Shown here piece by piece: positions 7,008-14,460 of a stretch of 15,822 nucleotides of DNA (positions within the stretch are counted from its first letter, which is position 1; each line of letters starts with the position of its first letter). The notes under the pieces are model-generated. The model was given only the letters and a program-made list of their open reading frames with translations. It was not told the origin of the DNA and searched no databases. Source of the stretch: Gammaproteobacteria bacterium (GTDB taxonomy: Bacteria > Pseudomonadota > Gammaproteobacteria > SZUA-152); the NCBI GenBank assembly GCA_024762755.1, contig JANTGX010000027.1, positions 1 to 15,822 on the forward strand, in the 5' to 3' direction. The translations under genes and the position numbers were made by a program.

Positions 7008-7402
7008 GACCGGGGGCGGACGACGGCGGCAAGGTGCGCCTCGACAAGTGGCTGTGGGCGGCGCGCCTGTTCAAGACCCGGGGCCTGGCCAGCGAGGCCA
7101 TCAAGGGCGGCAAGGTGAGCCTCAACGGCCAGCGTCCCAAGCCCAGCCGCGAGGTGAAGCTGGGCGATCGCTTGCAGGTGCGCCAGGGCTTCGACGAACG
7201 CGAGCTGGTGGTGCGGGGTCTGTCCGACCGCCGCGGTCCTGCGCCCGTCGCCCAGCAGCTCTATGAGGAGACGGCCGAGAGTCTGCAGCGCCGTGCCAAG
7301 GAGGCCGAGCTGCGGCGTCAGGCCAATGCCCTCCGCGAGCCGGGGCGGGGCCGGCCCACCAAGCGCGAACGCCGGCAGATCCACGGCTTTACCGGCAAGT
7401 AG
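7004..7402 (+). CDS. hslR: S4-domain heat-shock protein 15 (Hsp15), ribosome-rescue RNA-binding factor
   Basis: A 132-residue RNA-binding protein close to the E. coli Hsp15 length. The S4 domain opens with VRLDKWLWAARLFKTRGLA and continues through GGKVSLNGQ, the classic S4 core. The basic C-terminal tail (GRPTKRERRQIHGF) is also diagnostic of the family. In E. coli, Hsp15 binds 50S subunits that carry stalled peptidyl-tRNA. The start is a GTG at 7004 that overlaps the diguanylate cyclase stop by 4 nt (GTGA), so translation is likely coupled. The pairing with a c-di-GMP enzyme is probably incidental operon packing. Confidence 0.92.
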   Translation: MRPGADDGGKVRLDKWLWAARLFKTRGLASEAIKGGKVSLNGQRPKPSREVKLGDRLQVRQGFDERELVVRGLSDRRGPAPVAQQLYEETAESLQRRAKEAELRRQANALREPGRGRPTKRERRQIHGFTGK

Positions 7403-7462
7403 CACGCAGACGGCGGCGTATTTCCGCGGCCTTTCCCGTCCCCTCTCCGCATTAGGCCCCGA

Positions 7463-7497
7463 CCGGCTCGGGAGATTGCCGGCTATCTCCCGGCCGG
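7463..7497. other. Strong bulged hairpin ahead of the trypsin-like protein gene
   Basis: CCGGC(T)CGGGAGAT (7463-7476) pairs over 13 bp with ATCTCCCGGCCGG (7485-7497), leaving a single bulged T at 7468. The 8-nt loop TGCCGGCT contains the self-complementary GCCGGC. There is no T tract downstream, so it is not a canonical terminator. It ends 36 nt before the Shine-Dalgarno of the next gene. Confidence 0.65.
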
Positions 7498-7533
7498 CAC
7501 GGCTGGCAGAGTGTCGCCACATTTGGCAGGAGC

Positions 7534-7540
7534 AAGGAGG
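7534..7540 (+). promoter_or_regulatory. Consensus ribosome binding site fixing the protease start
   Basis: AAGGAGG lies exactly 6 nt before ATG 7547. The frame is open to a GTG at 7511 that has no such site and would put this motif inside the coding region, so 7547 is preferred. Confidence 0.8.
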
Positions 7541-7546
7541 TACTCG

Positions 7547-8545
7547 ATGGATGAGGCGATGGAAAGGGCCCGCACGCAATTGCGCCAGCGCGCGCACGAG
7601 CTGCTGGGCAAGCATCACGTGGTGGCCACCGGCTTGGGCTACAAGACGGTTCAGGGCCAGCGCACGCAGACGCCGAGCATCGTCTGCTCGGTGGATCGAA
7701 AGCTGCCCGTGGAGGCCCTGTTGCCCGAGGAGCTGGTGCCGGCGTCCCTCGACGGCGTGCCCACCGACGTCATCGAGACCGGCCCCATCCGTGCCCTGGC
7801 GGCGCCCACGGAGCGTTTCCGTCCGGCGCCCGGTGGGGTCAGCGTCGGCCACAAGGACATCACCGCCGGCACCCTGGGCTGTTGGGTGCGGCGCAACGGG
7901 GAATGGATGCTCCTCTCCAACAACCACGTGCTGGCCAACAGCAATGCGGCCAGTCGCGGCGACGCCATCCTGCAGCCCGGCCCCTACGACGGCGGCCGCA
8001 ATCCCGAGGACCAGCTGGCCGAGTTGGAGGATTTCGTGCCCATCGCCATGCTCGGCCTGCCCAGCGATTGCAGCATCGCCAGCGGGGTCGCCGCCGTGCT
8101 CAACGGCCTCGCCGCCCTGGTGGACAGCGACACCCGTCTGCAGCCGGTGCGCGCCCGCGCCGCGGCCAATCGGGTGGATGCCGCCATCGCCCGCCCGCTG
8201 CGCGGGGTGGACGTCGACGCCGAGATCCTCCATATCGGCCCCATCGCCGGCACCCGCTCGGCCGAACTGGGCATGGCGGTGAAGAAGATGGGCCGTACCA
8301 CCGGTCTCACCGAGGGCGAGATCACCCAGGTGGACGTTACCGTCAACGTCCAATACGGCGCAGGACGCCTGGCCCGATTCGAGGATCAATTGATGGCCGG
8401 CCCCATGAGCCAGGGCGGCGACAGTGGTTCGGCCGTGCTGGATGCCGACGACCATCTGGTGGGTCTGCTGTTTGCCGGCAGTGAGCAGAGCACCATCATG
8501 AACCGCATCGAACACGTCTTTTCGGCCCTCGATCTGAGCCTGTGA
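7547..8545 (+). CDS. Trypsin-like serine peptidase family protein (NAL1-like), cytosolic
   Basis: A 332-residue protein with a chymotrypsin-type triad in the usual order: H127 in SNNHVLA, D211 in RVDAAIA and S293 in GGDSGSAV. The oxyanion-hole glycine context is also intact, so catalysis is plausible. Residues about 10-80 form a separate N-terminal domain (VVATGLG 25-31, PSIVCSV 43-49, DGVPTDV 69-75) before the protease body starts near GGVSVGHKDITAGTLG. There is no signal peptide or membrane segment. I recognise the overall pattern as that of bacterial relatives of plant NARROW LEAF1; physiological substrate and role are not known to me. The next gene overlaps it by 4 nt and encodes a protein resembling its N-terminal domain. 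It is not obviously related in function to hslR or ubiC on either side. Confidence 0.8.
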   Translation: MDEAMERARTQLRQRAHELLGKHHVVATGLGYKTVQGQRTQTPSIVCSVDRKLPVEALLPEELVPASLDGVPTDVIETGPIRALAAPTERFRPAPGGVSVGHKDITAGTLGCWVRRNGEWMLLSNNHVLANSNAASRGDAILQPGPYDGGRNPEDQLAELEDFVPIAMLGLPSDCSIASGVAAVLNGLAALVDSDTRLQPVRARAAANRVDAAIARPLRGVDVDAEILHIGPIAGTRSAELGMAVKKMGRTTGLTEGEITQVDVTVNVQYGAGRLARFEDQLMAGPMSQGGDSGSAVLDADDHLVGLLFAGSEQSTIMNRIEHVFSALDLSL

Positions 8546-8856
8546 GGCGCCCCTTGCACCACCGTCGCCTCGTTCGCTGCCTGGGCCTGATGTTGTTGTT
8601 GACCACCCCGGCCTGCCCGGCCGCCGAGGAGCCCGCCATGTCGCCCCCCATCGAAGACATCAAACACAAGTACGAGGCCCACCTCCTGGCCATGGACGGG
8701 GTGGTCTCCGTGGGCATCGGCCGCGACGACAAGGGCCGCCCGGCCATCGTCGTCGGCGTGCGCGATGCGAGCGTGGCGGAACACACCGCCCTGCCACAGG
8801 CGCTGGAGGGCGTCCCCGTGGTCACCCGGGTCCTCGGCACGCCGCGCGCGCAATGA
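8542..8856 (+). CDS. Small exported protein resembling the N-terminal domain of the upstream protease
   Basis: A 104-residue protein beginning with GTG 8542, which overlaps the protease stop by 4 nt (GTGA). Residues 1-28 form an export signal: a basic stretch (RRPLHHRR), a hydrophobic core (LGLMLLLTT), then ACPAA. C25 might be a lipobox cysteine, but TPAC is a poor match. The mature part has VVSVGIG at 54-60, PAIVVGV at 67-73 and EGVPV at 89-93. These follow the same order and spacing as in residues 25-75 of the protease, so I infer a shared domain. An internal ATG at 8638 has a good Shine-Dalgarno (GAGGAG 8626-8631, 6 nt) and would give a 72-residue form without the signal. Function is unknown; a binding or inhibitory partner of a protease is one possibility. 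Confidence 0.7.
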   Translation: MRRPLHHRRLVRCLGLMLLLTTPACPAAEEPAMSPPIEDIKHKYEAHLLAMDGVVSVGIGRDDKGRPAIVVGVRDASVAEHTALPQALEGVPVVTRVLGTPRAQ

Positions 8857-8896
8857 GCGTCGGTCGGCTACCCGGTCGTTAGGGGAGGTGCCTCGT

Positions 8897-8922
8897 GGAG
8901 CCCGCCTGCGGCTTGGGGCTCC
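8897..8922. other. Hairpin after the protease module
   Basis: GGAGCCC (8897-8903) pairs with GGGCTCC (8916-8922). Inside, GCC-TGC-GGC adds three more pairs, giving a 10-bp stem with a TTG bulge. No T tract follows. It may contribute to transcript ending or insulation between the protease module and ubiC. Confidence 0.4.
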
Positions 8923-8957
8923 CGCCCCGGTGGCCCTCTGGGGACGCCGTTTTCGGT

Positions 8958-8963
8958 TACAAT
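8958..8963 (+). promoter_or_regulatory. Candidate -10 element before ubiC
   Basis: TACAAT matches the -10 consensus at 5 of 6 positions and sits 34 nt before the ubiC start. No convincing -35 lies at 16-18 bp upstream (the stretch reads CCCTCTGG), so it is a weak candidate. Confidence 0.3.
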
Positions 8964-8997
8964 ACGCGTCTTTCCAGCCCCCAGACGCAGCCCCGAC

Positions 8998-9570
8998 GTG
9001 ACTCAGACCGGTTTTGGCAGCCATCAGCGCGAGCCCCACTGGCATTCCCCCGATGCGGCGGAGCGCCGGCGCCTGCCTGCGCCCTGGGCGGCGTGGCTGC
9101 TGGATCAGGGTTCTCTCACCCGACGCCTGTTGGCCGCCTGCCACGGGCGCTTCCGCGTGCAGCCCCTCGCCCAGGGTTGGCGGCGCCCGCTGCTCAACGA
9201 GGCGCAGGCCCTGGGCATGCGTCCCGAACGCCATGCCTTCGTGCGCGAGGTGCACCTGCTGTGCGACGGGCGTCCGTGGGTGTATGCGCGCAGCGTGATC
9301 CCGCCGCAGACCCTGCGCGGCGATCGCCGCCGCCTGACACGCCTGGGTGACAAGCCGCTCGGTGCGGTGTTGTTCGCCGACCCCGGCCTGCGCCGGAGTC
9401 CGCTGCAGGTCGCCTGTCTGCGCCCCGGGCAGCGGCTGTTCGATGCCGCTTGTGCGCCACTGGCGGAAGAACCGGCCTCCATCTGGGGCCGGCGTTCCCT
9501 GTTCCAGCTGGGCGGCCACCCCCTGTTGGTGAACGAGATCTTCCTGCCGGCCCTGGCAGAGGACACCTGA
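8998..9570 (+). CDS. ubiC: Chorismate lyase (chorismate pyruvate-lyase)
   Basis: This enzyme splits chorismate into 4-hydroxybenzoate and pyruvate, the first committed step of ubiquinone synthesis. The 190 residues show the family signatures: R83 in FVREVHLL, the YARSVIPP segment, LGAVLF, WGRRSLFQ, and E180 in LLVNEIFLP. By position, R83 and E180 correspond to the active-site Arg and Glu of the E. coli enzyme. The start is a GTG at 8998; the N-terminal 25 residues are variable in the family, so an alternative start is possible. The stop overlaps the ubiA start by 1 nt (TGATG), and the product feeds directly into UbiA. Confidence 0.93.
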   Translation: MTQTGFGSHQREPHWHSPDAAERRRLPAPWAAWLLDQGSLTRRLLAACHGRFRVQPLAQGWRRPLLNEAQALGMRPERHAFVREVHLLCDGRPWVYARSVIPPQTLRGDRRRLTRLGDKPLGAVLFADPGLRRSPLQVACLRPGQRLFDAACAPLAEEPASIWGRRSLFQLGGHPLLVNEIFLPALAEDT

Positions 9571-10445
9571 TGGACTGGACCCGGATCAAGGATCGCGCCT
9601 ATCAGTATGCCCTGCTGATGCGCCTGGACCGACCCATCGGCACCTTCCTGCTGCTGTGGCCCACCTGCTGGGCGCTGTGGATCGCCGGCGAGGGCAGCCC
9701 GGACAGCTGGGTGACCCTGGTGTTCGTCCTCGGTGTGGTGCTCATGCGCTCGGCGGGCTGTGTCATCAACGACTACGCCGACCGCGACATCGACCCGCAC
9801 GTGCGCCGCACCGCGCAGCGGCCCATCGCCAGCGGTGCGGTGAGCCCCCGCGAGGCCCTGCGCCTGTTCGTCGTATTGTGCGGGCTGGCCTTCGCCCTGG
9901 TGCTGACCCTGAACTGGCTGACCATCGGCCTCTCCGTGGTGGGTGTACTGTTGGCGGCGGTGTATCCCTTCACCAAGCGTCACACCTATCTGCCGCAGGT
10001 CTTCCTCGGCCTGGCCTTCGGCTGGGCGGTGCCCATGGCCTTCGCCGCACAGACCGGCAGCGTGCCGCCCGTGGCCTGGTTGCTGCTCATGGCCACCGTG
10101 CTGTGGGCCACCGCCTACGACACCCTGTATGCCATGGTCGATCGTGAAGACGACCTGAAGATCGGCGTGCGTTCCACGGCGATCCTGTTCGGCGACGCCG
10201 ACCGGGTGATCGTCGGTCTCATCCAGGCCCTGCTGCTGGTGACCCTTTGGGTCGTCGGCCAGCGCGCGCAGTTGGGTATCTATTACCAGCTGGGCCTGTT
10301 GCTGGCGGCCGGCCTGGTGGTGTATCAGCAATACCTGATCCGTGGGCGCGAGCCCCAGGCCTGTATGCGGGCCTTTCTCAACAACAACTGGTTCGGTCTG
10401 GCGGTGTTCGCCGGCATCGTGCTGGATTACTGGATGCGGAACTAG
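9570..10445 (+). CDS. ubiA: 4-hydroxybenzoate polyprenyltransferase
   Basis: An inner-membrane prenyltransferase that attaches a polyprenyl chain to 4-hydroxybenzoate in ubiquinone synthesis. It has 291 residues and many hydrophobic helices, about nine by eye. The two Asp-rich Mg-pyrophosphate motifs are present: NDYADRDID at 67-75 and the YDTLYAMVDREDD region from D184 to D195. The frame is open further upstream, but ATG 9570 overlaps the ubiC stop by one base, AGAGGA at 9558-9563 precedes it, and the sequence starts with the typical amphipathic segment before RLDRPIGTFLLLWP. It is followed after 3 nt by the exchanger gene. Confidence 0.96.
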   Translation: MDWTRIKDRAYQYALLMRLDRPIGTFLLLWPTCWALWIAGEGSPDSWVTLVFVLGVVLMRSAGCVINDYADRDIDPHVRRTAQRPIASGAVSPREALRLFVVLCGLAFALVLTLNWLTIGLSVVGVLLAAVYPFTKRHTYLPQVFLGLAFGWAVPMAFAAQTGSVPPVAWLLLMATVLWATAYDTLYAMVDREDDLKIGVRSTAILFGDADRVIVGLIQALLLVTLWVVGQRAQLGIYYQLGLLLAAGLVVYQQYLIRGREPQACMRAFLNNNWFGLAVFAGIVLDYWMRN

Positions 10446-10448
10446 ACG

Positions 10449-11426
10449 ATGTGGATGGAGGTTTTGGCGATCATCGCCGGGTTTGGCTTCTTGCTGTGGA
10501 GCGCGGAACGCTTCGTCCTCGGCGCCTCGGCGTTGGCCAACAACCTCGGTGTCTCGCCGCTGATCATCGGCATGGTGGTGATGGGTTTCGGCACCTCGCT
10601 GCCGGAGATGCTGGTCTCCGGCATCGCCGCGGCCAACGGCAACCCGGCCCTGGGTGTGGGCAATGCCATCGGCTCGAACATCGCCAACATCGGCCTGGTG
10701 CTTGGCGTAACCGCCCTGGTGGTGCCCTTGAGCGTGGCCTCGGGCACCCTGCGGCGGGAGTATCCCATGCTGTTCGCCGTGATGTTGGTGGCCGGTATGT
10801 TGCTGTGGGATGGCGATCTCTCGCGCATCGACGGGGTGATCCTGTTCGCCGGCTTCCTGCTGGTCATGGCCTGGATGATCTGGACCGGCCTGAACGGCCG
10901 CGACAAGGCCGCCGTCGACCCCTTGGCGGCGGAGTTCGAGAGCGAGATACCCACCGGCATGTCCACCGGCGGCGCCCTGCTGTGGGCCCTGCTCGGCCTG
11001 CTGGTGCTCATCGCCAGTTCGCGTCTGCTGGTCTGGGGCGCGGTGGGCGTGGCGCAGAGCCTGGGGGTCAGTGACCTGGTGATCGGCCTGACCATCGTCG
11101 CCATCGGCACCAGTCTGCCGGAACTGGCGGCCTCGGTGATGAGCGCGCGCAAGGGTGAGGACGACATGGCGGTGGGCAATGTGCTCGGCTCCAACATGTT
11201 CAACCTGCTGGCGGTACTGGGTCTGCCGGGTCTGATCCTGCCCAGTGCGCTCGAGCCGGCGGTATTGTCGCGGGACTATCCCACCATGGTCGTGCTCAGC
11301 GTGGCCCTGTTCGTCATGGCCTACGGCTTCCGCGGTCCGGGGCGCATCAATCGTCTCGAGGGCGGCCTGCTGCTGACGTGTTTCATCGGTTACATGACCT
11401 GGCTGGGCATGACGGGGCTCTCGTGA
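10449..11426 (+). CDS. yrbG: Calcium/sodium antiporter of the CaCA family (YrbG type)
   Basis: An inner-membrane cation exchanger with 325 residues and about ten transmembrane helices. The two inverted alpha repeats that form the ion-binding core are intact: GFGTSLPE (46-53) followed by GNAIGSNIAN, and IGTSLPE (219-225) followed by GNVLGSNMFN. The catalytic glutamates E53 and E225 are both present. In E. coli the gene yrbG directly precedes kdsD; here one extra gene intervenes. The start at 10449 is 3 nt after the ubiA stop; ATG 10455 is an alternative, and neither has a strong ribosome binding site. Which ions it exchanges in this organism cannot be told from the sequence. Confidence 0.94.
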   Translation: MWMEVLAIIAGFGFLLWSAERFVLGASALANNLGVSPLIIGMVVMGFGTSLPEMLVSGIAAANGNPALGVGNAIGSNIANIGLVLGVTALVVPLSVASGTLRREYPMLFAVMLVAGMLLWDGDLSRIDGVILFAGFLLVMAWMIWTGLNGRDKAAVDPLAAEFESEIPTGMSTGGALLWALLGLLVLIASSRLLVWGAVGVAQSLGVSDLVIGLTIVAIGTSLPELAASVMSARKGEDDMAVGNVLGSNMFNLLAVLGLPGLILPSALEPAVLSRDYPTMVVLSVALFVMAYGFRGPGRINRLEGGLLLTCFIGYMTWLGMTGLS

Positions 11427-12292
11427 GGTATCGTTCGGCCGCGCTCCTGCTGGGCGCTATCCTCGGCCTGCTGCCGCTCCTGGCCTCGGCGCAGACCTCC
11501 CTCTGGCGCGTTAGCGACGGTCGGCACAGCCTGCTCATCGGCGGCACCGTGCACGCCCTGGGAGAGGCCGACTACCCCCTTCCCGCGGCCTTCGACAGGG
11601 CCTACGCCGAGGCCGCGCGGTTGGTCTTCGAGACCGACATGGCGGCGATCGAGGACCCCGCCTTTCAGCGCGACATGGCCGAGCGCCTCAGCTACGGCGA
11701 GGGCCGCCAGCTGCGCGACGACCTCCGCGCGGAGACCTACCGCGAGTTGCAGGCCTGGTGCGAGGCCCACGGCATCCCCATGTCCCTGGTCGATCACCTG
11801 CGCCCGCCCATGGTCAGCCTGGTGGTGATGATGGACGAACTGCAACGCCTGGGCATCGCCGGCCAGGGGGTGGAGGAATACTTCTACCGCCGTGCGCAGG
11901 CCGACGGCAAGGCCCTGTCGGCGTTGGAGACGCCGCGCCAGCAGCTGGCCTTTATCGCCAGCATGGGTTGTGGCCAGGAGGACGCCCTGATCCGCAACAG
12001 CCTGCGCGACGCGCGCGATGCGGCGGGCATGATGGGTCGGCTCAAGGCCGCCTGGCGGGCCGGCGATGCCGCCGCCCTCGCGCGCCTCGGTATCGCGCCC
12101 CTGCGGCGCGAGCACCCGGGGCTCTACCGCGAGCTGCTGGTGCGCCGCAACCAGGCCTGGCTGGGCTCCCTGCGGGCCTTTCTCGACACCCCCGAGACCG
12201 AACTGGTGCTGGTGGGCGCCCTGCACTTGGTGGGCGAAGACGGCCTGCTGGCACTTCTGCGCCGACACGGCTACCGTGTCGAGGCCTATTGA
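11423..12292 (+). CDS. Secreted TraB/GumN-family protein
   Basis: A 289-residue exported protein. A signal peptide (residues 1-23, hydrophobic core then ASA) precedes mature Q24. Family landmarks are the first GxxH motif at 41-44 (GTVH), the FETDM glutamate at residue 70 and the second GxxH at 265-268 (GALHLVGEDG). These are the residues conserved in the TraB/PrgY/TIKI superfamily, for which a metalloprotease-like activity has been shown in animal TIKI. Bacterial GumN-type members have no settled function. The start is a GTG at 11423 overlapping the yrbG stop by 4 nt (GTGA). The frame continues upstream to 11378, but that would remove the signal peptide from the N-terminus. It sits among Kdo and LPS-export genes, so an envelope role is a fair guess only. 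Confidence 0.88.
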   Translation: MRYRSAALLLGAILGLLPLLASAQTSLWRVSDGRHSLLIGGTVHALGEADYPLPAAFDRAYAEAARLVFETDMAAIEDPAFQRDMAERLSYGEGRQLRDDLRAETYRELQAWCEAHGIPMSLVDHLRPPMVSLVVMMDELQRLGIAGQGVEEYFYRRAQADGKALSALETPRQQLAFIASMGCGQEDALIRNSLRDARDAAGMMGRLKAAWRAGDAAALARLGIAPLRREHPGLYRELLVRRNQAWLGSLRAFLDTPETELVLVGALHLVGEDGLLALLRRHGYRVEAY

Positions 12293-12310
12293 ACGAGGAA
12301 GCACACGACC

Positions 12311-13285
12311 ATGAACGACTCTCGACTGCAACAGCTGGCGCGCGCCGTCATCGACACCGAGGCCAGCGCGGTCAGCGCCCTGGCCGGGCGGATCGGCCCC
12401 AGCTTCGTGCACGCCTGCCACCTCATGCTCGGCTGCCAGGGGCGCATCGTGGTCACCGGCATGGGCAAGTCCGGGCACATCGGCGAGAAGATCGCCGCCA
12501 CCCTGGCCAGCACCGGCAGTCCGGCCTTCTTCGTCCACCCCGGCGAGGCCAGTCATGGTGATATGGGCATGATCACGCGCCAGGACGTGGTGCTGGCCCT
12601 GTCCAATTCTGGCGAGACCACGGAGATCCTCACCATCCTGCCGTTGATCAAGCGCCTCGGGGTGCCGCTCATCGCCCTCACCGGCAAGCCCGCCTCGACC
12701 CTCGCCGAGGCGGCCGATGCCCACCTCGACGTCAGCGTGGAAAAGGAGGCCTGCCCCCTCGGCCTGGCGCCCACGGCGAGCACCACCGCGGCCCTGGCCA
12801 TGGGCGACGCCCTCGCCGTGGCGTTGTTGGAGAGCCGTGACTTCACCGCCGACGACTTCGCCCTCTCGCACCCCGGCGGCCAGCTGGGGCGCCGGCTGCT
12901 GCTGCACGTCGACGACGTGATGCACCGCGGTGAACGCATCCCCCAAGTGGCGGAGACGGCCAGCCTCGGTGATGCCCTGCTGGAGATGACCGCCAAGGGC
13001 CTCGGCGCCACCGCCATCGTCGACGCCGCGGGGCGGGTGGCCGGGATCTTCACCGACGGCGACCTGCGCCGTGTGCTGGACCACGGCGGGGTGGACGTGC
13101 GCGCCATGGGCATCGGCGAGGTCATGACCCCCGGCTGCCGCACCGTGGCCAGCGGCACCCTGGCGGTGGAGGCCCTGCGCCAGATGGAGGAGTTCAAGAT
13201 CAGCGCCATGCTGGTGGTGGACGCCGAGGGCCGCCTGCTGGGCGCCTTCAACATGCACGACCTGCTGCGCGCCGGGGTGGTGTGA
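12311..13285 (+). CDS. kdsD: Arabinose-5-phosphate isomerase
   Basis: This enzyme converts ribulose-5-phosphate to arabinose-5-phosphate, the first step of Kdo synthesis for LPS inner core. The 324 residues comprise an N-terminal SIS sugar isomerase domain (GRIVVTGMGKSGHIG; LSNSGETTEI; SHPGGQLGR) and two C-terminal CBS domains (from about 203). The four active-site residues known in E. coli KdsD (K59, E111, E152, H193) align with a constant offset of six to K53, E105, E146 and H187 here. The start is preceded by GAGGAAG at 12294-12300. kdsC follows after 73 nt. Confidence 0.96.
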   Translation: MNDSRLQQLARAVIDTEASAVSALAGRIGPSFVHACHLMLGCQGRIVVTGMGKSGHIGEKIAATLASTGSPAFFVHPGEASHGDMGMITRQDVVLALSNSGETTEILTILPLIKRLGVPLIALTGKPASTLAEAADAHLDVSVEKEACPLGLAPTASTTAALAMGDALAVALLESRDFTADDFALSHPGGQLGRRLLLHVDDVMHRGERIPQVAETASLGDALLEMTAKGLGATAIVDAAGRVAGIFTDGDLRRVLDHGGVDVRAMGIGEVMTPGCRTVASGTLAVEALRQMEEFKISAMLVVDAEGRLLGAFNMHDLLRAGVV

Positions 13286-13358
13286 GGTCGCGGCGTCGAA
13301 TGGCCTTCAGTGTTGGCCGCCGAACGGGTATCTTTGCCGGCACACAAACGGGAAATCC

Positions 13359-13886
13359 ATGATGCAAGACATCCTGAAACGGGCCGCCGGGATCGAGCTG
13401 GTGGTCTTCGACGTCGACGGTGTGCTCACCGACGGCCGCCTCTTCTACGGCGACGATGGCCAGGAGTACAAGGCCTTCCATTCACGCGACGGCCACGGCA
13501 TGAAGATGCTCCACCGCAGCGGGGTGGAGGTGGCCATCATCACCGGCCGCACCTCCAAGGTGGTGGAGCACCGCATGGCCAACCTGGGCATCGACCGCGT
13601 CTACCAGGGACAGAAGGACAAGCTGCCGGCCTTCGAGCGGCTCATCGCCGAGGTCGGCCTGCGTCCGGCGCAGGTGGCCTATGTGGGCGACGACGTGGTG
13701 GACCTGCCCGTCATGTTGCGCGTGGGCCTGGCCATCGCCCCGGCCGATGCCCATCCGCTGGTTTGCCGGCACGCCCACTGGCAGACCCCCCACGGCGGCG
13801 GCCTGGGCGCGGCGCGTGACGTCTGTGAGCTGATCATGGAGGCACGTGGCAGCCTCGAAGCCCAGCTGGCCCAGTACCTGCAGTGA
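13359..13886 (+). CDS. kdsC: 3-deoxy-D-manno-octulosonate 8-phosphate phosphatase
   Basis: A HAD-superfamily phosphatase releasing Kdo from Kdo-8-phosphate, a later step in the pathway begun by KdsD. The 175 residues match the C0-type short family. Motif I is D18 and D20 in FDVDGVLTDG, motif II is T62 in ITGRTS, motif III lies in the QGQKDK segment, and motif IV is D111-D112 in VGDDVVDLP. The C-terminal GGGLGAARDVCELIM tail is the part that closes the active site of the neighbour in the tetramer. Two adjacent ATGs (13359 and 13362) are possible starts. The lptC start lies 7 nt after the stop. Confidence 0.96.
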   Translation: MMQDILKRAAGIELVVFDVDGVLTDGRLFYGDDGQEYKAFHSRDGHGMKMLHRSGVEVAIITGRTSKVVEHRMANLGIDRVYQGQKDKLPAFERLIAEVGLRPAQVAYVGDDVVDLPVMLRVGLAIAPADAHPLVCRHAHWQTPHGGGLGAARDVCELIMEARGSLEAQLAQYLQ

Positions 13887-13893
13887 CCCCGGC

Positions 13894-14460
13894 ATGTGGC
13901 GCAGACTGCTCATCCCCTTGGCCGTCGCCGGCCTCGCCTGGCTCAGCTACCAATGGCTGTGGCACGAGGAGGCGAGCATCCCACCCGAGCGGCTGGTCAG
14001 CGGCGAGGAGACCCCCGATGCCTACATGGAGCAGGCCGTGATGCGCGCCATGGACGAGCAGGGCCGGCCGTGCTACGAGCTGATGGTGGCGCGCGCCGAG
14101 CACTTCGCCGCCGGTGACCGCAGCGAACTGCAACGACCCTTCATCACCTTCTACCGACCACAACAACGGCGCTGGACCCTGCGCGCGGCGCACGGCCAGA
14201 CCCAGGGCGGTGACGACCACGTCTACCTCGACCAGGGGGTGGTGATCCATCGCCTGGCCGCCAGCGGACGGGCACCACTGGAGATTCACAGCCGCGATCT
14301 GCGCATCGACACGGCGCGCGAGTATGCCGAGACCGGCGGGCCGGTGGAGTTGCGCCATCCGCGTGGACAGGTCGAGGCCATCGGCCTGCGCGCCTGGTTC
14401 GAGACCGGCCGCCTGGAACTCCTGGCGCGGGTGAGGGGGGTCTATGCGGCCACTCCGTAG
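13894..14460 (+). CDS. lptC: LPS export component LptC
   Basis: A bitopic inner-membrane protein that receives LPS from the LptBFG transporter and hands it to LptA. It has 188 residues: a short cytoplasmic start (MWRR), one transmembrane helix (about residues 5-20, LIPLAVAGLAWLSYQW) and a periplasmic beta-jellyroll domain. The sequence is diverged, as usual in this family, but the helix, size, the RDLRIDTAREYAETGGPVEL strand pattern and the position between kdsC and lptA identify it. The start at 13894 puts the transmembrane helix at the very N-terminus; the frame stays open into kdsC to 13846. The 3' end overlaps lptA by 17 nt. Confidence 0.92.
   Translation: MWRRLLIPLAVAGLAWLSYQWLWHEEASIPPERLVSGEETPDAYMEQAVMRAMDEQGRPCYELMVARAEHFAAGDRSELQRPFITFYRPQQRRWTLRAAHGQTQGGDDHVYLDQGVVIHRLAASGRAPLEIHSRDLRIDTAREYAETGGPVELRHPRGQVEAIGLRAWFETGRLELLARVRGVYAATP

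Noticed and set aside
6953..8515. 520-residue open frame on the - strand across hslR and the protease gene
   Set aside because: It spans two clear + strand genes and a spacer and shows no family motif or ribosome binding site; a GC-driven shadow frame.
11390..13258. 622-residue open frame on the - strand across the TraB-family gene and kdsD
   Set aside because: kdsD has all its active-site residues on the other strand. The reverse frame is low-complexity His/Gly/Gln-rich sequence with no motif.
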